From Orbilia blumenaviensis (Eukaryota > Ascomycota > Orbiliomycetes > Orbiliales > Orbiliaceae), in NCBI GenBank assembly GCA_036872755.1, contig JAVHNS010000013.1:248001-312000 (forward strand): 64,000 nt of DNA, in the 5' to 3' direction. Every line of letters begins with the position of its first letter. Position 1 is the first letter of the stretch. The position numbers and the translations under genes are program-made. Below, piece after piece: positions 10,232-22,450 of this stretch. The notes beneath the pieces were generated by a model. That model ran no database searches and was not told the origin of the DNA. It was given only the letters and a program-made list of their open reading frames with translations.

Positions 10232-13027
10232 ATGCCGGCACCCCGTCGAAGAAGGGCATCGCCTCCGCCTCCCACACATACACCAAGCCATCACCATATC
10301 CCTGCACCTCCTCCCGAGCTGCTCCCATGGTACTTCTATCTCGCTCCACATCCTCTAGATGACCCGTTGGCGCCATTGCCACTCCCAACAGCAGGTACTA
10401 CTCAAGCACGGTATCCACCTCGTCCTTTCTCCGTTCACGACTCGGAAGCCCTCGAAAAAGCCTATCAAGCTGTGTTGGTGGAAAAGGAAACAAAAAAATC
10501 TCCAACTCTGGTAAAGCCGATATCCGCATCCACGAGTGCACCTACAGATGCAAGGCCTGGCAGAAGGCGGAAAAGCGATCCGAGAAAGAGCCAAGAATAT
10601 ACTTCTTCACCATTACGAACAAGCGATGTGCCACCGGAAATGTCGGAGGAGGGCGCTGCCCTTCCTCCTGTATCAATCCCCACACGGAACGGTCAAGTCC
10701 TGCCGGCGGATGACTTCCCAACTGCCGCAATGGAGCGACGGGAAGTGAAGAAGCAGAACCGAAACTCTATATCGAGTATCACATCCCAGCTAGCGGCGTT
10801 TACACCGTCTGCATCCCCAAGCCTAGGAAGCTATTCGAATTCGGCGGGAACGACTTCCAATCCTTTTATTCGAGCTAAGAGCCAAAGGGATGTGCAACCT
10901 TTACGGAAAAGCTCCAAGCCCAGATCATCAGATAGTAGACATGCCTCGAAAGACCGAAAATCAACGAGGACCCCTGCAGGCGATGAGAAGGACGAAAGGG
11001 ACGAAAAAGTTGTTCCCGTTGGGGTTCAAAGACTGCATCAAGTTAGAATACCAAGCTTGAATATGGAACCGATATATTGGTCTCCCCGAGACGGATTGGA
11101 CAATGCAAAGGTTACGAGAGGAACTTGGTTTTATAGAGACACGATGTTTCCGGTCGAAACTGAGAAGGCAAATGCTTTAGAAAAGGGATGGAGAGAAGTC
11201 ATGGCTTGGACCCAGGAGTGGGCGTGGGAGCTCGATAGTGCCGTGAAAGTTGGCGAAGAAGCAGAGGCTAAGATTCGATGGGTTATGCCCCCGGTGAAAA
11301 CTGTTTCCCGCCCGCCGACTGCGACTTTGGCAACTGCGACTAGTAATACATTGGCGCGGCCTACTGAAATGACGGAAGAAAATGCGGTACTAAACGCAGA
11401 TCTTGTAAGAGATGGCGAAATTGAGGCCTCCGGGAAGCCAGACCCATCGAGCGCCGAGTGGGTTATCTTTGCAGATGCAAAGTCTGCTTACATCATGAAG
11501 GATAGCCTCCTCGCCGGGTTTGCGGGCAGAAATCGTCGCCCCCTGGCCGCCATCAAACGCGGTTTGACAGTAGGAACTCCAGTTGTACGAGGGTTTGATA
11601 TAGAGGCATGGAGAAAGATACACGGAGATAAATACGGGCTGTCTGCAAAGATGGATGCAGACGAGAGGCAAAGGATAACCGATTTGATTCTCGTTATACA
11701 CGGGTGTGTGATGGATATCCCTAATAGGAAAGTGCTACGCTAATTTTTGATTAACAGTATCGGCCAAAAGCTATCGGAACGTGTAGAATCGTTCCATTTT
11801 ACACATGCCATCAACGGGTTTAGACGTCTTATCAACCTCGAGCTTAGGGACCCTGCTGTTAAACCCCACTTGCGTAAGGGGGTAGGAATCATGATCCTCC
11901 CCGTAAATTGGAGATCCACAGTCAAATTTGACGTGGATATCGCGGGAAACTCTGAAGAGGAGGATGAGGACGAATTGGAGTTCTCGCTAGAAGATATAAC
12001 TCCGCCGACAATCCCTGCCGTCAGGAGTCTCATGGGGGACGTCGTAATGGATATTCCTTACTATTTATCTCACCATAAAAACAAAATGGTAAATGCAGTT
12101 ATTAAAGAAGCGAATAGGATATATAAGCTTTGGTGTAAAAATAACCCATGGTTTGGGTCAGAGCTAGGCGGTGGGCGAGTGCATTTAATGGCTCACAGCT
12201 TGGGCTCGGCTATCTCACTTGATATTCTCAGTACACAGCCAACCAACGTCTTCAATACGAACTCTCAAATACCTACCCCGATTCCCCTGCAGCCAGAAAA
12301 GGACCCCAATGACGATGATGCATCCTACATGTCTGCAACACCGACCTCTCCTGGGACCTTTGACTTTAATACGACAAACTTATTTTGCGCTGGTTCGCCG
12401 GCTGGGTTATTTATGCTCATCAACAGACGTGGCCTAGTACCTCGGTATAAGCTCAAACTAGAGAACCCCGATTCATCGGATTTATCAGTCTGTGGCACGC
12501 AGGGGAGATATGGTTGCCTAGCCGTTGAAAATATATACAATGTTATGCACTATTCGGATCCGATCGCCTATCAACTAAACGCAACTGTAGACGCTACTTA
12601 CGCGGCGTCTCTAAAAAGGGCTTTAGTGCCATCAACTGCTGGTGGCTTCCTATCTTATCTTCCACGTTACTCTTCGTCGGCGACAACTACAACGAAACCG
12701 AGTTTGCCCAGCTTGCCCGTTCGATTGCCATCCAATATGGAACTCGAAGTCCACGACTTTAGCAGGGAAGAGCTAGCAGAGAGGAGGATGTACCTCCTAA
12801 ACGATTGTGGCCAGATTGACTGGTACCTGAAAGCTGGGGCGGGAATGCTGGACAGCGAGTATTTGAACATGCTTGGGGCCCATAGTTGTTATTGGGAATC
12901 GAAGGACTTTGTTAGATTCATTGTGGTGGAGTGCGGGAGGAGGAAAGGTAGAGACGGTGTCGTGGAGGGGATGCAATGTGAAAAGAAGAGGGAACTGGGA
13001 GGCTTATTAAGCAAAGTTGGGAAGTAA
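10232..13027 (+). CDS. DDHD-domain phospholipase (PA-PLA1 family)
   Basis: Intracellular phospholipase A1-like protein of the DDHD family, which acts on phosphatidic acid and related lipids at internal membranes. Exons 10232-11703 and 11758-13027 (54-nt intron) give 913 residues. The first 250 residues are Pro/Ser-rich and probably disordered. Then come TRGTWFYRDTMFPVE, typical of the region before the catalytic domain, and LILVIHGIGQ spanning the intron. The nucleophile elbow is HLMAHSLGSAIS (Ser about residue 638). The DDHD part has NLFCAGSPAGLF and HYSDPIAYQ (about 698-760), and near the end WYLKAGAGMLDSEYLNMLGAHSCYW. Family length and domain order are normal. The start is the first ATG in the open frame; upstream coding sequence is not excluded. 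Confidence 0.93.
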
Positions 13028-13739
13028 GAATAATTTATATTATAGGGTACAGGAACAGTTTGAATGGATCTATTGGCATTTTAGCGGGCATTTTATTTTT
13101 TCGGGAGCTATTAACTTTAGGGGATAATGCGATTTCCGGGGCTGCGGGAGTCAGATTTGCTTCGAATATTCTTTAGATGTAGCAATGGATTAACTAGATT
13201 TTGGAGGTCAAATCTATTCTTTACCGTATGAACAGTGTGCGCATGCATAGGGCCTCGCAAACGTCACTAGTGATAATTCTCTCACGCGCACCCAAGTAGG
13301 TAGTTTCTACATATTAGACGTACCTACGTATGACTTATGGATCTGAATGCCTTTCCGAGCGCACGTATATCAGGGGGCCGGATTTAGGAGGCGTCTGCTG
13401 CATACATCGATAAATAAAATAGAAATATTAAAACGAGTAAGGCTGTTTAGTAGTTGAGTAGTTATATTTTCGTATGATTGAAGCGCAATCCCCACCACAC
13501 AACCGTTGACCACTATCCCTTGATAAGTTCCCCAAACGCCCGGCAAGATAGATTTTCACGATATCAGCGAGGGTCATGAATTCCCGGGATGGTTGACATT
13601 CCACAAAAGAGCTAGAGACCTAGCTGGCATATATATTGATACGTGTAAGTATCGCTGGTGCGCACATATCTGCATGTATGTGCATACCTAGGTATGTATA
13701 TATTATCGGCTCATTATAAACACAAATATAAATTATTCC
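13028..13739. other. Intergenic spacer between convergent genes
   Basis: AT-rich DNA holding the 3' ends of the lipase and of the secreted-protein gene. It contains the 14-nt perfect palindrome CATACCTAGGTATG at 13683-13696. No gene seen. Confidence 0.5.
13683..13696. repeat. Palindrome CATACCTAGGTATG (TACCTAGGTA core)
   Basis: Perfect 14-nt inverted repeat; the core 10-mer is repeated elsewhere in the window. Confidence 0.6.
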
Positions 13740-14856
13740 TTAAATTGGTGGTGGCAAGGCCTTCACCCTCACAACTACTCCATCAGTCCGAACAGATTCA
13801 AGCGTAAAATCTGCCGCAGCCTTGCCTACCGCTATGTACCTACTAAATCCTTCAAGGTACGTCCCAATAATATTCCAATCATCGGAAGCACAACTCAACA
13901 TGTGGTTCGCATCGAGACCACAAATTAACTCTAGCTCACCATTCCATACCCAGTCACGAAGCACATTCCAAGATCCAGCCTTCATAATCGCACCACCACT
14001 CTCAAGGCGACCATCGGGGAGAAGGTGAAATATAGCTGCATTAGCGATATTTCCCGTGACTTGGACATAATCGTCTTCGGCTTCACCGTTCGACAAAGAC
14101 TTAGCAATATATCCGCCGGGCACGCCATCTTGTAGCTGTAGGATAAATTCGGGGACTCTAATCGTGGACACTACTTCAATTTGTGTAGTGCTTGACGTAA
14201 TGGTCAAAGTTGTGGTAGTAGGGTCGGCTGTCTCAGTAATCCCAACGCAAGCACACGCAGAAGAGTAGCGGGCCAGGCCGCTGCATGGAGATGCATATGC
14301 TGGGATTGTCACAGAGGTTGCCGCTGGTGAAGATGTTAAAGGAACGAATACGGTGGTTGAGGTAACCGTTACTGTTAAGTCCGCCAGTATCGACGTCGTG
14401 GTATCGGTTCTGCCTCACGCACGACATTTGGATTAGTTACGAGTACGGGAAGACCTTTAGGAGCAGCATTGTTTCAAGGCTACAGGTAGTAGTTTTAGGC
14501 ACTGTAATATATCGCTGATATCGAGAAAAATAGACTGCGGTTCCGACTTACGCTGTCTTCGTGACATAGTTGCCAAAGAATACCCGGCAATCCGCTGTTC
14601 CGGGTCGGTTGGGAAACGCACTAGCACGAATAGCTAAAACCAAGATCTTAATATTAGCCCCATATCACCATAAACCACTCGTGGCGAATAGGTACTAGTA
14701 TAGAATGATAAAAGGACAATACTCTAATATCTATCAGCTAATACTGGTGGAGGGTTAAGTCTTACCTCTGAGACAGTTATCGGCCACGCATCTTGTCATC
14801 TGAGCATTCACACAAGATGCTGCGCCGAATACGGCGAGGAAAGGGAGATACCGCAT
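13740..14856 (-). CDS. Secreted protein of unknown function, three exons
   Basis: Exons 14766-14856, 14552-14633 and 13740-14409 (introns 132 and 142 nt; the second has a GTAACTAATCC branch-like site) give 280 residues. Exon 1 encodes a clear signal peptide, MRYLPFLAVFGAASCVNA. The mature start MTRCVADNCLRAIRASAFPN plus GTADC is a cysteine-spaced opening common in secreted proteins of filamentous ascomycetes. Next come a Thr/Ser-rich segment, a CSGLARYSSACACVG motif, a second Thr-rich run, and a globular C-terminal half (GSWNVLRDWVWN, LICGLDANHMLSCASDDWN). The reading phase is kept across both introns. I do not recognise a catalytic domain. It may be a cell-wall-associated or effector-like protein. 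Confidence 0.78.
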
Positions 14857-17800
14857 CCTTTTTGTTTTTTTAAAAAAATTTACTTTTCGATACAGAGGTA
14901 GCGGGTAGCAAAACTGGTATTTGCTTTGGTGTGTCTCGCAACGTTGAAGTATGACGAGGCAAATATTTCGGGAGAAAAGTCAGCCGGGGGGTCTAAAATT
15001 ATTTGGTGGCCATTAGCCAATTGACCGGCGTATTTTTCCAGTGCCCTGGTATAGGACTTAATATGTGATCTACCGTGCGGGAATCGGTTCACTTTATATA
15101 CCAAGGACGAGACCATACTGAGGATGTCAGGGCGGGAATACGGATTCATGGCTATATAGGACCAGTTAAAACCTGAGCATCTACAGATCTAAACGCGTAC
15201 TAGCGTAGGTACCTGACTGTGCATATATATGCACATATGTTTATCTAAAGTTGAAGCTAACTGGTCAGCACTAAGGGTAAATGTACTACCTGTGCATATT
15301 TCTAAAATCCCGAACCCCAATATAGACTTAATGGCTTTCATAAAATTCGAGTTTAGCTAAATCTAGGTAGTTGGGTGGTTGGTTAGGATAACAAAGGTCG
15401 ATTGTATTATTAAATTCACCACAGCTGCCCGGGGTCTGGAATCGAGATTATTTTTAGAGCAGCTCTGCTACGTAAAAATTCATAATTTATGCGATTGTGC
15501 TAATTATTTAGAAACTTCTGTTAGCATAGGTAGCCGAACGAGTCCTAAAGCTTTAAGGATTGGTATTTCATATTGGGATTTCTTGGTTCTGATCTATCAA
15601 TATTCTACGCGATGGAGGAGCCTACCTGAGCCCTTACTGCATATATCTGTGCAACAGCTCGCAAGTTCGACTGGCTTTGTCCCGCCCCGAACGTTGTACC
15701 CGCGCGAAGGCGGGGTGTTAATGCCGCTCCAACTAGGCCAAAGTCTCTACCCCACGAGTATTGTGTAGGCCATTAGCGCCATAGCACTGCAAAACTAGAC
15801 CCGAATGGAATGATAGTTACATTTCCAAGAATTTAGTCCCTAAAATGGTGTGCTATTGCCCTCCTAAATTCTAATAGGCCCTGATGTATCGACAGTTTTC
15901 TTCTAGAAAGTAACTAGCATGGCTAAAGCAAATGTTTCTAGATACTTGAAAAGAGGTGGAGTAGGGAGGTTTCCGGTCGTTCCAAAGACCATCAATATTT
16001 GAAGAGGGAGATCCAGCATATTGGTAATTCAATCCTTAAGCCTTCGGTAAGAAAGGATGTGATACTAGACAAGAATATCGAAGGCAAAATAGTATGCCCA
16101 GAAATCCAGAAACTGCACGAATACGCCCAAAAAGGGGCTGGCATGCATGTACGAAATCAAGATTCTCAATTTCAAACCCGGTTCTATTGCTATATGCCTC
16201 CCGAATCCTGGCGGTCCCTTCGACTGGCATACTATCTTCGATATTGTCCTTAAACTAGAGTTAGCTGATTGTCGCATTCTTGTAAGATTCCTTGCATATC
16301 CTTTTTTTTCAGCGTGCTATATTCGATTAGTCTCGCGACTCTCCATGCGGCATTAGTTTTTGGCGTCACTCCGATTGCGATTTCCATTGCGATTGCGACC
16401 CAGTTCGGTTTTTGTAGCTACAGGCTGGGATAGATAGGTTTCGTAGCGGGCACGCCGTCTGTATAGCTGTACCAGCCCCTCCTTTTCTGAAGTCGAATTA
16501 TTACTGTTCCGATATTCAAATAGGGTTGAGCTCGCGAAAAGTAGATGTCTTTAATGATTCTATATATAAGCCTGCGGCAAATTTCAATGTAATATATCGA
16601 GTAAATATATCAACTCGTTGGTCTACTGAGATTAATTTAAGTAAATGCGGATAGTCGGCCGATGTATCCTGTTGCTATCTCAATTGGGCTTCATGAATTC
16701 AGTCGTCGTGAGGATACCTGTTTTTTGGATCGTGATGGCTGGCTGATATCACCATGTGGTCGCGATCAGTGGCAATCTTATAATCGGGTTTGTATGATAT
16801 CTATAAATATTATTGGCATCGGTCAAAGCATGCTCCAGTGGCCTTGTTAGATCTTCGGCCGGGCTAGGGAATCACATATACATATTAGATTGATAACGCA
16901 ATCTTTGTGGTCGAAAAACTTCATTGGTCTTAGGGTTCTCGTTGTCCCGTAAACATGCCATCCAACCTCGTTCTCGTTCATGAATTCCAAATCCACCGCA
17001 GAGGATTTACGAGCGGACTTAGGCTAGGTTTTCGAGATAAGATCTTTGTTCCTAGGTCTAGAGAGAATGTTACGGCCGTCTGTAGCCATATTCTATACAT
17101 TAATAATGGAACATACTTTCTTAGGGATAATGTAATATTATTATATGATTGATACAACCGGTTGTGCATCGAACGGCACACAGTCCCCCACATGGCTGCA
17201 CCCTGCATACGTACAATAGTGTTTATGGTTATAAGTTGAATTCATAGATCCCACGCCTTCACTTAATCATGCATAGGTGTGTCCGAACATTGTTAGCGCC
17301 GGCATATATGTGGCGGCAAAGTCTTTCTACCAAGGCGCCCGAGTCTTCCGGACTCAATATTTAACCTGCTTTGGGCACTAGTTAAATATGCAAGTAACAA
17401 CCAGTTAAGCAACTAAGCTAGACATGTAAGCATCAAATCAACTATGAAGTGATTATAATATGTTATATTACGAAACTGCCATGAGATTTCTAATGGCTGT
17501 TGTATTTCTTTGTGTTGTCAGTTTCGGAACTGGTCTGCTTGGTCAGCATAATGTGCCAAGACGGGCTTGGAACCAACCCGCGAGCTTGGTCTTCCAGCTT
17601 CCTTTGATAGTATATTTGGATATTAATATTCACAAAACTTGCTCCATACCCTGCGGAAACCAATTTACATGAATATACCTAAGAGGTTATGAACTACAGC
17701 GCGCAGTCGACTCTCACAAAGAAGTGTATTGAGATCCCCTGAATACACATAGAGATTATGTGCGGTGTCTTGTCATGGACCGTGATCTCACAACCGAACA

Positions 17801-19653
17801 TCAAACCGTTCCTCAACTCGCTTCCTTCGCGAGATAACGGCATAGCGTGCGTTTCAACATCTTTGTGGGGCTTGTTGGTGGCTTCGAGGTTAGGTTTGCT
17901 TGTATATGAATACACATTGCGGCGCAACCAGATAACGCTCGCCATAGCTGTGAGAATTGTCGTACTGCCAATTTAATCTCTGGATATTGATAAAGGAGGG
18001 CAGGTTGGGAGTTGGTATCAGCTAACTGATCGAAATATTCTTCTCGAATCATATATGGAAGGTAGAGCTTGAGCTCATGAGCTCAAGGGTGTATGGCCCA
18101 AGAAGTTCGCATGCTGCAACCAATCGCTGCGCTGTCTCTCCAACTCAGGCAGCATTGTTCCCGAATCAGGCAGCCACACTCCAAACGAACCTTCCAAAAT
18201 TTACGTCTTGGCCTCAGGAACAAACCTTTGTCGAGAATTTCGAAGGCTTCCTCTTGGAGCATCCAGTCGTGCTAAAATACCGGGATGATGATAAGATGTC
18301 TTGCAGGATTTTCCATGGTCAATGCAAATCCGCGATGCCTTCTTATGGCAAGTACGTAATGTGGATTCGGGGTAGTATACACCTTGGGGCTAGCTCCGTC
18401 CCCTCAGAGACACACTGACACACGCTCAACGTGCTGGTCCTCCCCTGTCGGCTCCTGGAGAGGTATGTACCTGCAGCTTCCATTCGGCCTATGAGGGGCT
18501 TCGGATGCACGCGGTGCCGGCTTCATTGGCATATGTCTACTCGATACTGCCTGCTCCGTCTGTCGTGATAGTTCGAGCATTCTATAGGTCTAAAGCATGT
18601 CAAGGCAGGACATTAGATGGCGACCTTCTTGATGGGTCCACGCCGGATTTCGCTTCTGTCGCTCAAATGGCCATGCGCTTGAGATTTAAGAATGCAACGG
18701 CGCGCCTCAGATACCAAACAGAATCGTTTTGTGAAGTGTGCACTGGACTCTCCTTAAATATCTCGATCTCCGAAGCCAGAAACCTCTTGGAAATTTTCAC
18801 AAGCTTTTTTGGTGTTCAGAATAAATATAACAGCAACAACACACCACTCTTGGACCGAGGGTAAAAGGACTAGCACCTCGCAACCTTATCACCACCTTCC
18901 CCGAACTGTCTCACATTTCCGAAGCTGGGTTGCCGCTGCTGTACCAAAGAAAAATCCTGCATTCCCCAAATTTCGCCTTTCTAAAAAGTAAAATTTTAGG
19001 GGTTTGTGAGTATCGCATACGATACTTACAAGGTATGTTTGTTTTAGTCAACTCGAGCTGTTGTACCCTTGCTATGAAGATTTATCGCATGTCGTGTGTA
19101 TGGTGGAAATCTCTCCGTCGTACCGTCCTGGGCGTTCCTGGTCCTCGGGATGACAGTCTGGAATCGCCACATGGGCGTGCTTCTTGCGTTACACTCTAAC
19201 CTACGACAAGGGCATTGGCATGTGCTTTTGCCCCTCATGGGTCCCTGCGCAACATCTTCCTTTCTCGCCTCCCTTGCCGATGCTTACCTTCTGGAAACCT
19301 CGCGCGCTTCACACCTATTTTTAAGGTTTTAATTTATTGAAGCCTGGGACTAATGGCTTTTGCTTTATTTTCAATCCGGGTTTTATAGGTTTTCTTCTAT
19401 TACATCTCATGGCTCCTCCCGCTTTTTCCCTGTTGGTGGTCCTGGCCAGCTACGACTTTACCGCTGTAGCTTTTTTTGCATCGGTGTACACAATCTTGAT
19501 ATCAACTATTGTAGCCGCAAGTGGCAGCGGTGATACGAAAAAGACTCGCAGGGTTAAGAGAAAAATAACTGCTGTTTCGAACCCCTCCTCCCAGTCGGTT
19601 TCTCCCCCACAAAGACAATCGTCGACACCCTCCGTGGCCCTTCCGACACAAAT
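14857..19653. other. Long gene-poor, AT-rich region
   Basis: About 4.8 kb with only short open frames (60-130 codons) on both strands, none with a recognisable domain or a good splice model. The best candidate is a minus-strand frame at 14880-15149, listed separately. The composition suggests old, decayed DNA, possibly mutated repeats, but I found no terminal repeats or transposase motifs. Around 16370-16400 there are several imperfect GCGATT copies. Confidence 0.4.
14880..15149 (-). CDS. Possible small gene or gene fragment, unknown
   Basis: An 89-residue open frame with ATG start and protein-like composition (HGRSHIKSYTRALEKYAGQL; DPPADFSPEIF). No signal peptide and no recognised domain. 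It lies just upstream of the secreted-protein gene on the same strand, with no clear promoter of its own. It could be a fragment of a decayed gene. Confidence 0.2.
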   Translation of the reverse strand: MNPYSRPDILSMVSSLVYKVNRFPHGRSHIKSYTRALEKYAGQLANGHQIILDPPADFSPEIFASSYFNVARHTKANTSFATRYLCIEK

Positions 19654-21309
19654 ATGTCACGGGTACCGCCTCCCGAAGTCGTCGCTTCATGGCCCGAGCC
19701 AAACTATAGCAATCCCGCGAACAGAGGTCACTATCTAATCGCTGTTGAGGTGGTATTATTCTCCCTGACCGCAATAATAGTTGCAGGGAGGATATACACG
19801 AGGCGGTGGTTGATAAGGAGCTTTGGGGTGGATGATTGGTTAATAATTCCTGCTAGTGTAAGTAACTGTTCTCGATCCTGGACTTCAGCATCATACCGAC
19901 GACATCGGCCGACTCGCTGCCAAAGTAATTATGGTTGGGCTAATATCGTTCATCACTCATATAGATATTTTGTTTTGCTCTCACAGTTTCTACATGTCTT
20001 GCTACGACCGCCGGCTACGGCTTACATATTTACGATGTCCCTCACCATCTACGAACAAAATCTTTAGAATATGCATGGGCAAATATGCTCATATACTGCG
20101 TCACCGTAACGCTCACAAAACTCTCGATACTTATGTTTTACCTACGGCTGTTTCCCTCGGGGTTCTTCAGAAATCTTACATATGTTACAATATTTCTTGT
20201 TATAGCCTCAGGAGTAACATACACGATCATGGTTATTTTCTATTGTGTTCCAATAAGGGCTTATTGGCAGCCGTTTGACTTGCCTGATGCGAAGTGCTTG
20301 AGTGACGGATACGCGTTGGTCAGTAATGCAGCTGTCAATATTGCACTTGACTCTTGGCTGTGGATTATGCCTCTGCCTGTTGTGTGGAGAGTGCACTTGC
20401 CGATGAGACAGAGAGTTGGGTTGGTTGGAGTCTTTGCACTTGGGTTTTTGTAGGTTCCCCCTACCCTGTTACACCCACGATCCTTGTGGGATAAGCCATG
20501 CTAACAAATGGTTTCTCTGCCTATAAAGTGTCTGCATAGCCGGCGCGCTTCGTTTATATTATGTTGCAAAGACAGCCTATAGTTATGATAAAACTTGGGA
20601 TGGCTTTAGCGCATGGATTTGGACAGCTTTGGAATCCGACGTTGGAATCATATGTGCTTCGTTACCCGCTTTAAAACCCCTGGTCACCAAAGTTACAAAA
20701 TTCAGATTTTCAGAAGCCACACCGAGTGTATACGGGCTCGACTATTCCAGGACAAAAAATCTGGGGAACAGGAAGACAGGCATGAATGGAGGGGGGATTC
20801 GACTACCAAGCCGAGCTGCGTCAAGGAATTTGGGGTCTAGAAACCAACTTACCCAGTTAGAGAGCATCTGGGATGGTAGCGATGAGGTAATTTGCGAAAC
20901 AGAAATAAAAGGGGGAGTTAGTGCAAAGAAGCAGGAGAAACAGCATCAACAAGGGGGGGCGTACCAGATGTCGACAATCGTCTTTTCGGGAGATCCGGAC
21001 GGTAAATTAGCAGCGGCCCGGAAAAGTTACTTCTTCGAAAGGGCATTATTACATTCTAAAGAGAACTTGACGGTTCACGTTCGGCCATTTGCTGGCGACG
21101 AGGATGAGCATAGTTATATCACCGGTTCCAGTAAGGATCTCGAAGAGGGAAGAAGGAGTGATGAGGACATCAATTTCAACAACGTTGGTTGGAAATGCTG
21201 TTGGGAAATTATGAGAACGACAGAAATTGAGATAAGAGAGGACCATAATAGTTTTGATGAGGCAAGAAATCTGTCGACAGAGTCACTGGGGAGGGCAGTA
21301 GAGGTTTGA
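19654..21309 (+). CDS. Rhodopsin-fold integral membrane protein (Pth11-like family)
   Basis: Fungal seven-helix membrane protein of the 'rhodopsin domain' family that includes Pth11-like receptors; substrates and ligands are mostly unknown. Exons 19654-19857, 19965-20449 and 20529-21309 give 489 residues. The first intron is best ended at CATATAG (19964), because this keeps phase and completes a helix after GVDDWLIIPAS. Family landmarks: GRIYTRRW followed by DDW; AGYGLHIYDVP; ANMLIYCVTVTLTKLSILMFYLRLFP; a Cys-containing extracellular loop (DAKCLSDGYA); LDSWLWIMPLP; and KTWDGFSAWIWTALESDVGIICASLPALKP. The remaining ~180 C-terminal residues are a charged, Ser-rich cytoplasmic tail. No CFEM cysteine domain precedes the helices. 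Signalling is inferred from the family only. Confidence 0.88.
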
Positions 21310-22450
21310 GGTTCTTTTCTGCTTCGCGTTTTTAGTTTACGATTTCCCTTTCTCGTTCGTTGGGTATACCTTTTCTTCTTTATCCCTTTTATTCTTTGTA
21401 CATATTTCTCTTTTTTTATGGCTGGAACTGTATATAAGCGGGTGGATCTGTTTTGAGACTACTTTGTCGATTTATACCCTTGGCGTTTGATACAATGCGA
21501 AAATATTCAATTAGCAAGCATTATGGACGATTTCTTGGGGTGGGCCTCTCTATTTTGTGCGACCACAAAGCCAATTAAGGGTTTGGTGGGCAATGGAAAC
21601 ACCCTATGATCTTTTAAATTGAATATCAGTCCTAGTTTAGTCGACTATACTCGGTCGGCGGGCTAACAGGGGCACCAATTCTGTGGCATCTCAACTAAAG
21701 CGTAGCTGGATGCTGTACGGGGAAAGGGTGCGTTTTCTGAGCCAAGTCAGTCTCAAATTGGGCTTCACAGTGATAAAAAAATATTAGAGGGATTTCAAGA
21801 TGTCTTTGAAGCATATAGAGGTCCTCAAAAAACGCACCATTTCCCCTACGTACATTTATATATACCTAGGTACCTGGGTACTTAATATGACCGTATGTTG
21901 ATGGCAACACAGCTTTAGTTGTTGTATTTTGTTAGGAATTAGCTCTATTATGCTGAAGGTCTCCAGCCTCTCTTCTCTCTGTGGCCTACATAATTTAAAA
22001 TATTATTTGAACCCGTTAGCCAGGCTCAAATTAACTATTGATTTTATAATCTCTCAATGCAGAGCTGGAGTGAGGATATAAACTCTTTGAATGTTGTGTA
22101 TGTACGCCACATGTTTTCTCCTACCGCCGCCCAAGTATAGGCCTTAGGTCTGAACGCTACACGTAATGTGGTTCACTAATCGGCGCTTTACGCCACAAAT
22201 CCAATATCCTGCGGAAAACTTTATCAAATCTTTCTTGAAGATTAAAATTTATTCAAGAATTTTTAAATATTGGTACCTATTCTATGTACATGTGATATAT
22301 ACAAGATTATCTTATAACAATGGTACATTTTGTATGGTATATACGCCCCTTCGTTGGGCGCCACTAACTTCCCATTTGGCTGACATTTGCTATCAGAAAA
22401 GTTTGCCCTCCAAGCCCGAAAAGGCAGCGTAGTTTTATATCCACCTCATT
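21310..22450. other. Intergenic spacer between convergent genes
   Basis: AT-rich, without a credible gene. Contains the TACCTAGGTA palindrome at 21863-21872. The 3' untranslated regions of both neighbours must lie here. Confidence 0.45.
21863..21872. repeat. Palindrome TACCTAGGTA
   Basis: Perfect 10-nt inverted repeat, followed at once by ACCTGGGTA. Confidence 0.6.

Noticed and set aside
19858..19986. Acceptor CTCACAG for the first intron of the rhodopsin-fold gene
   Set aside because: With the GTAAGT donor it loses phase and seven residues of a helix; CATATAG at 19964 keeps both.
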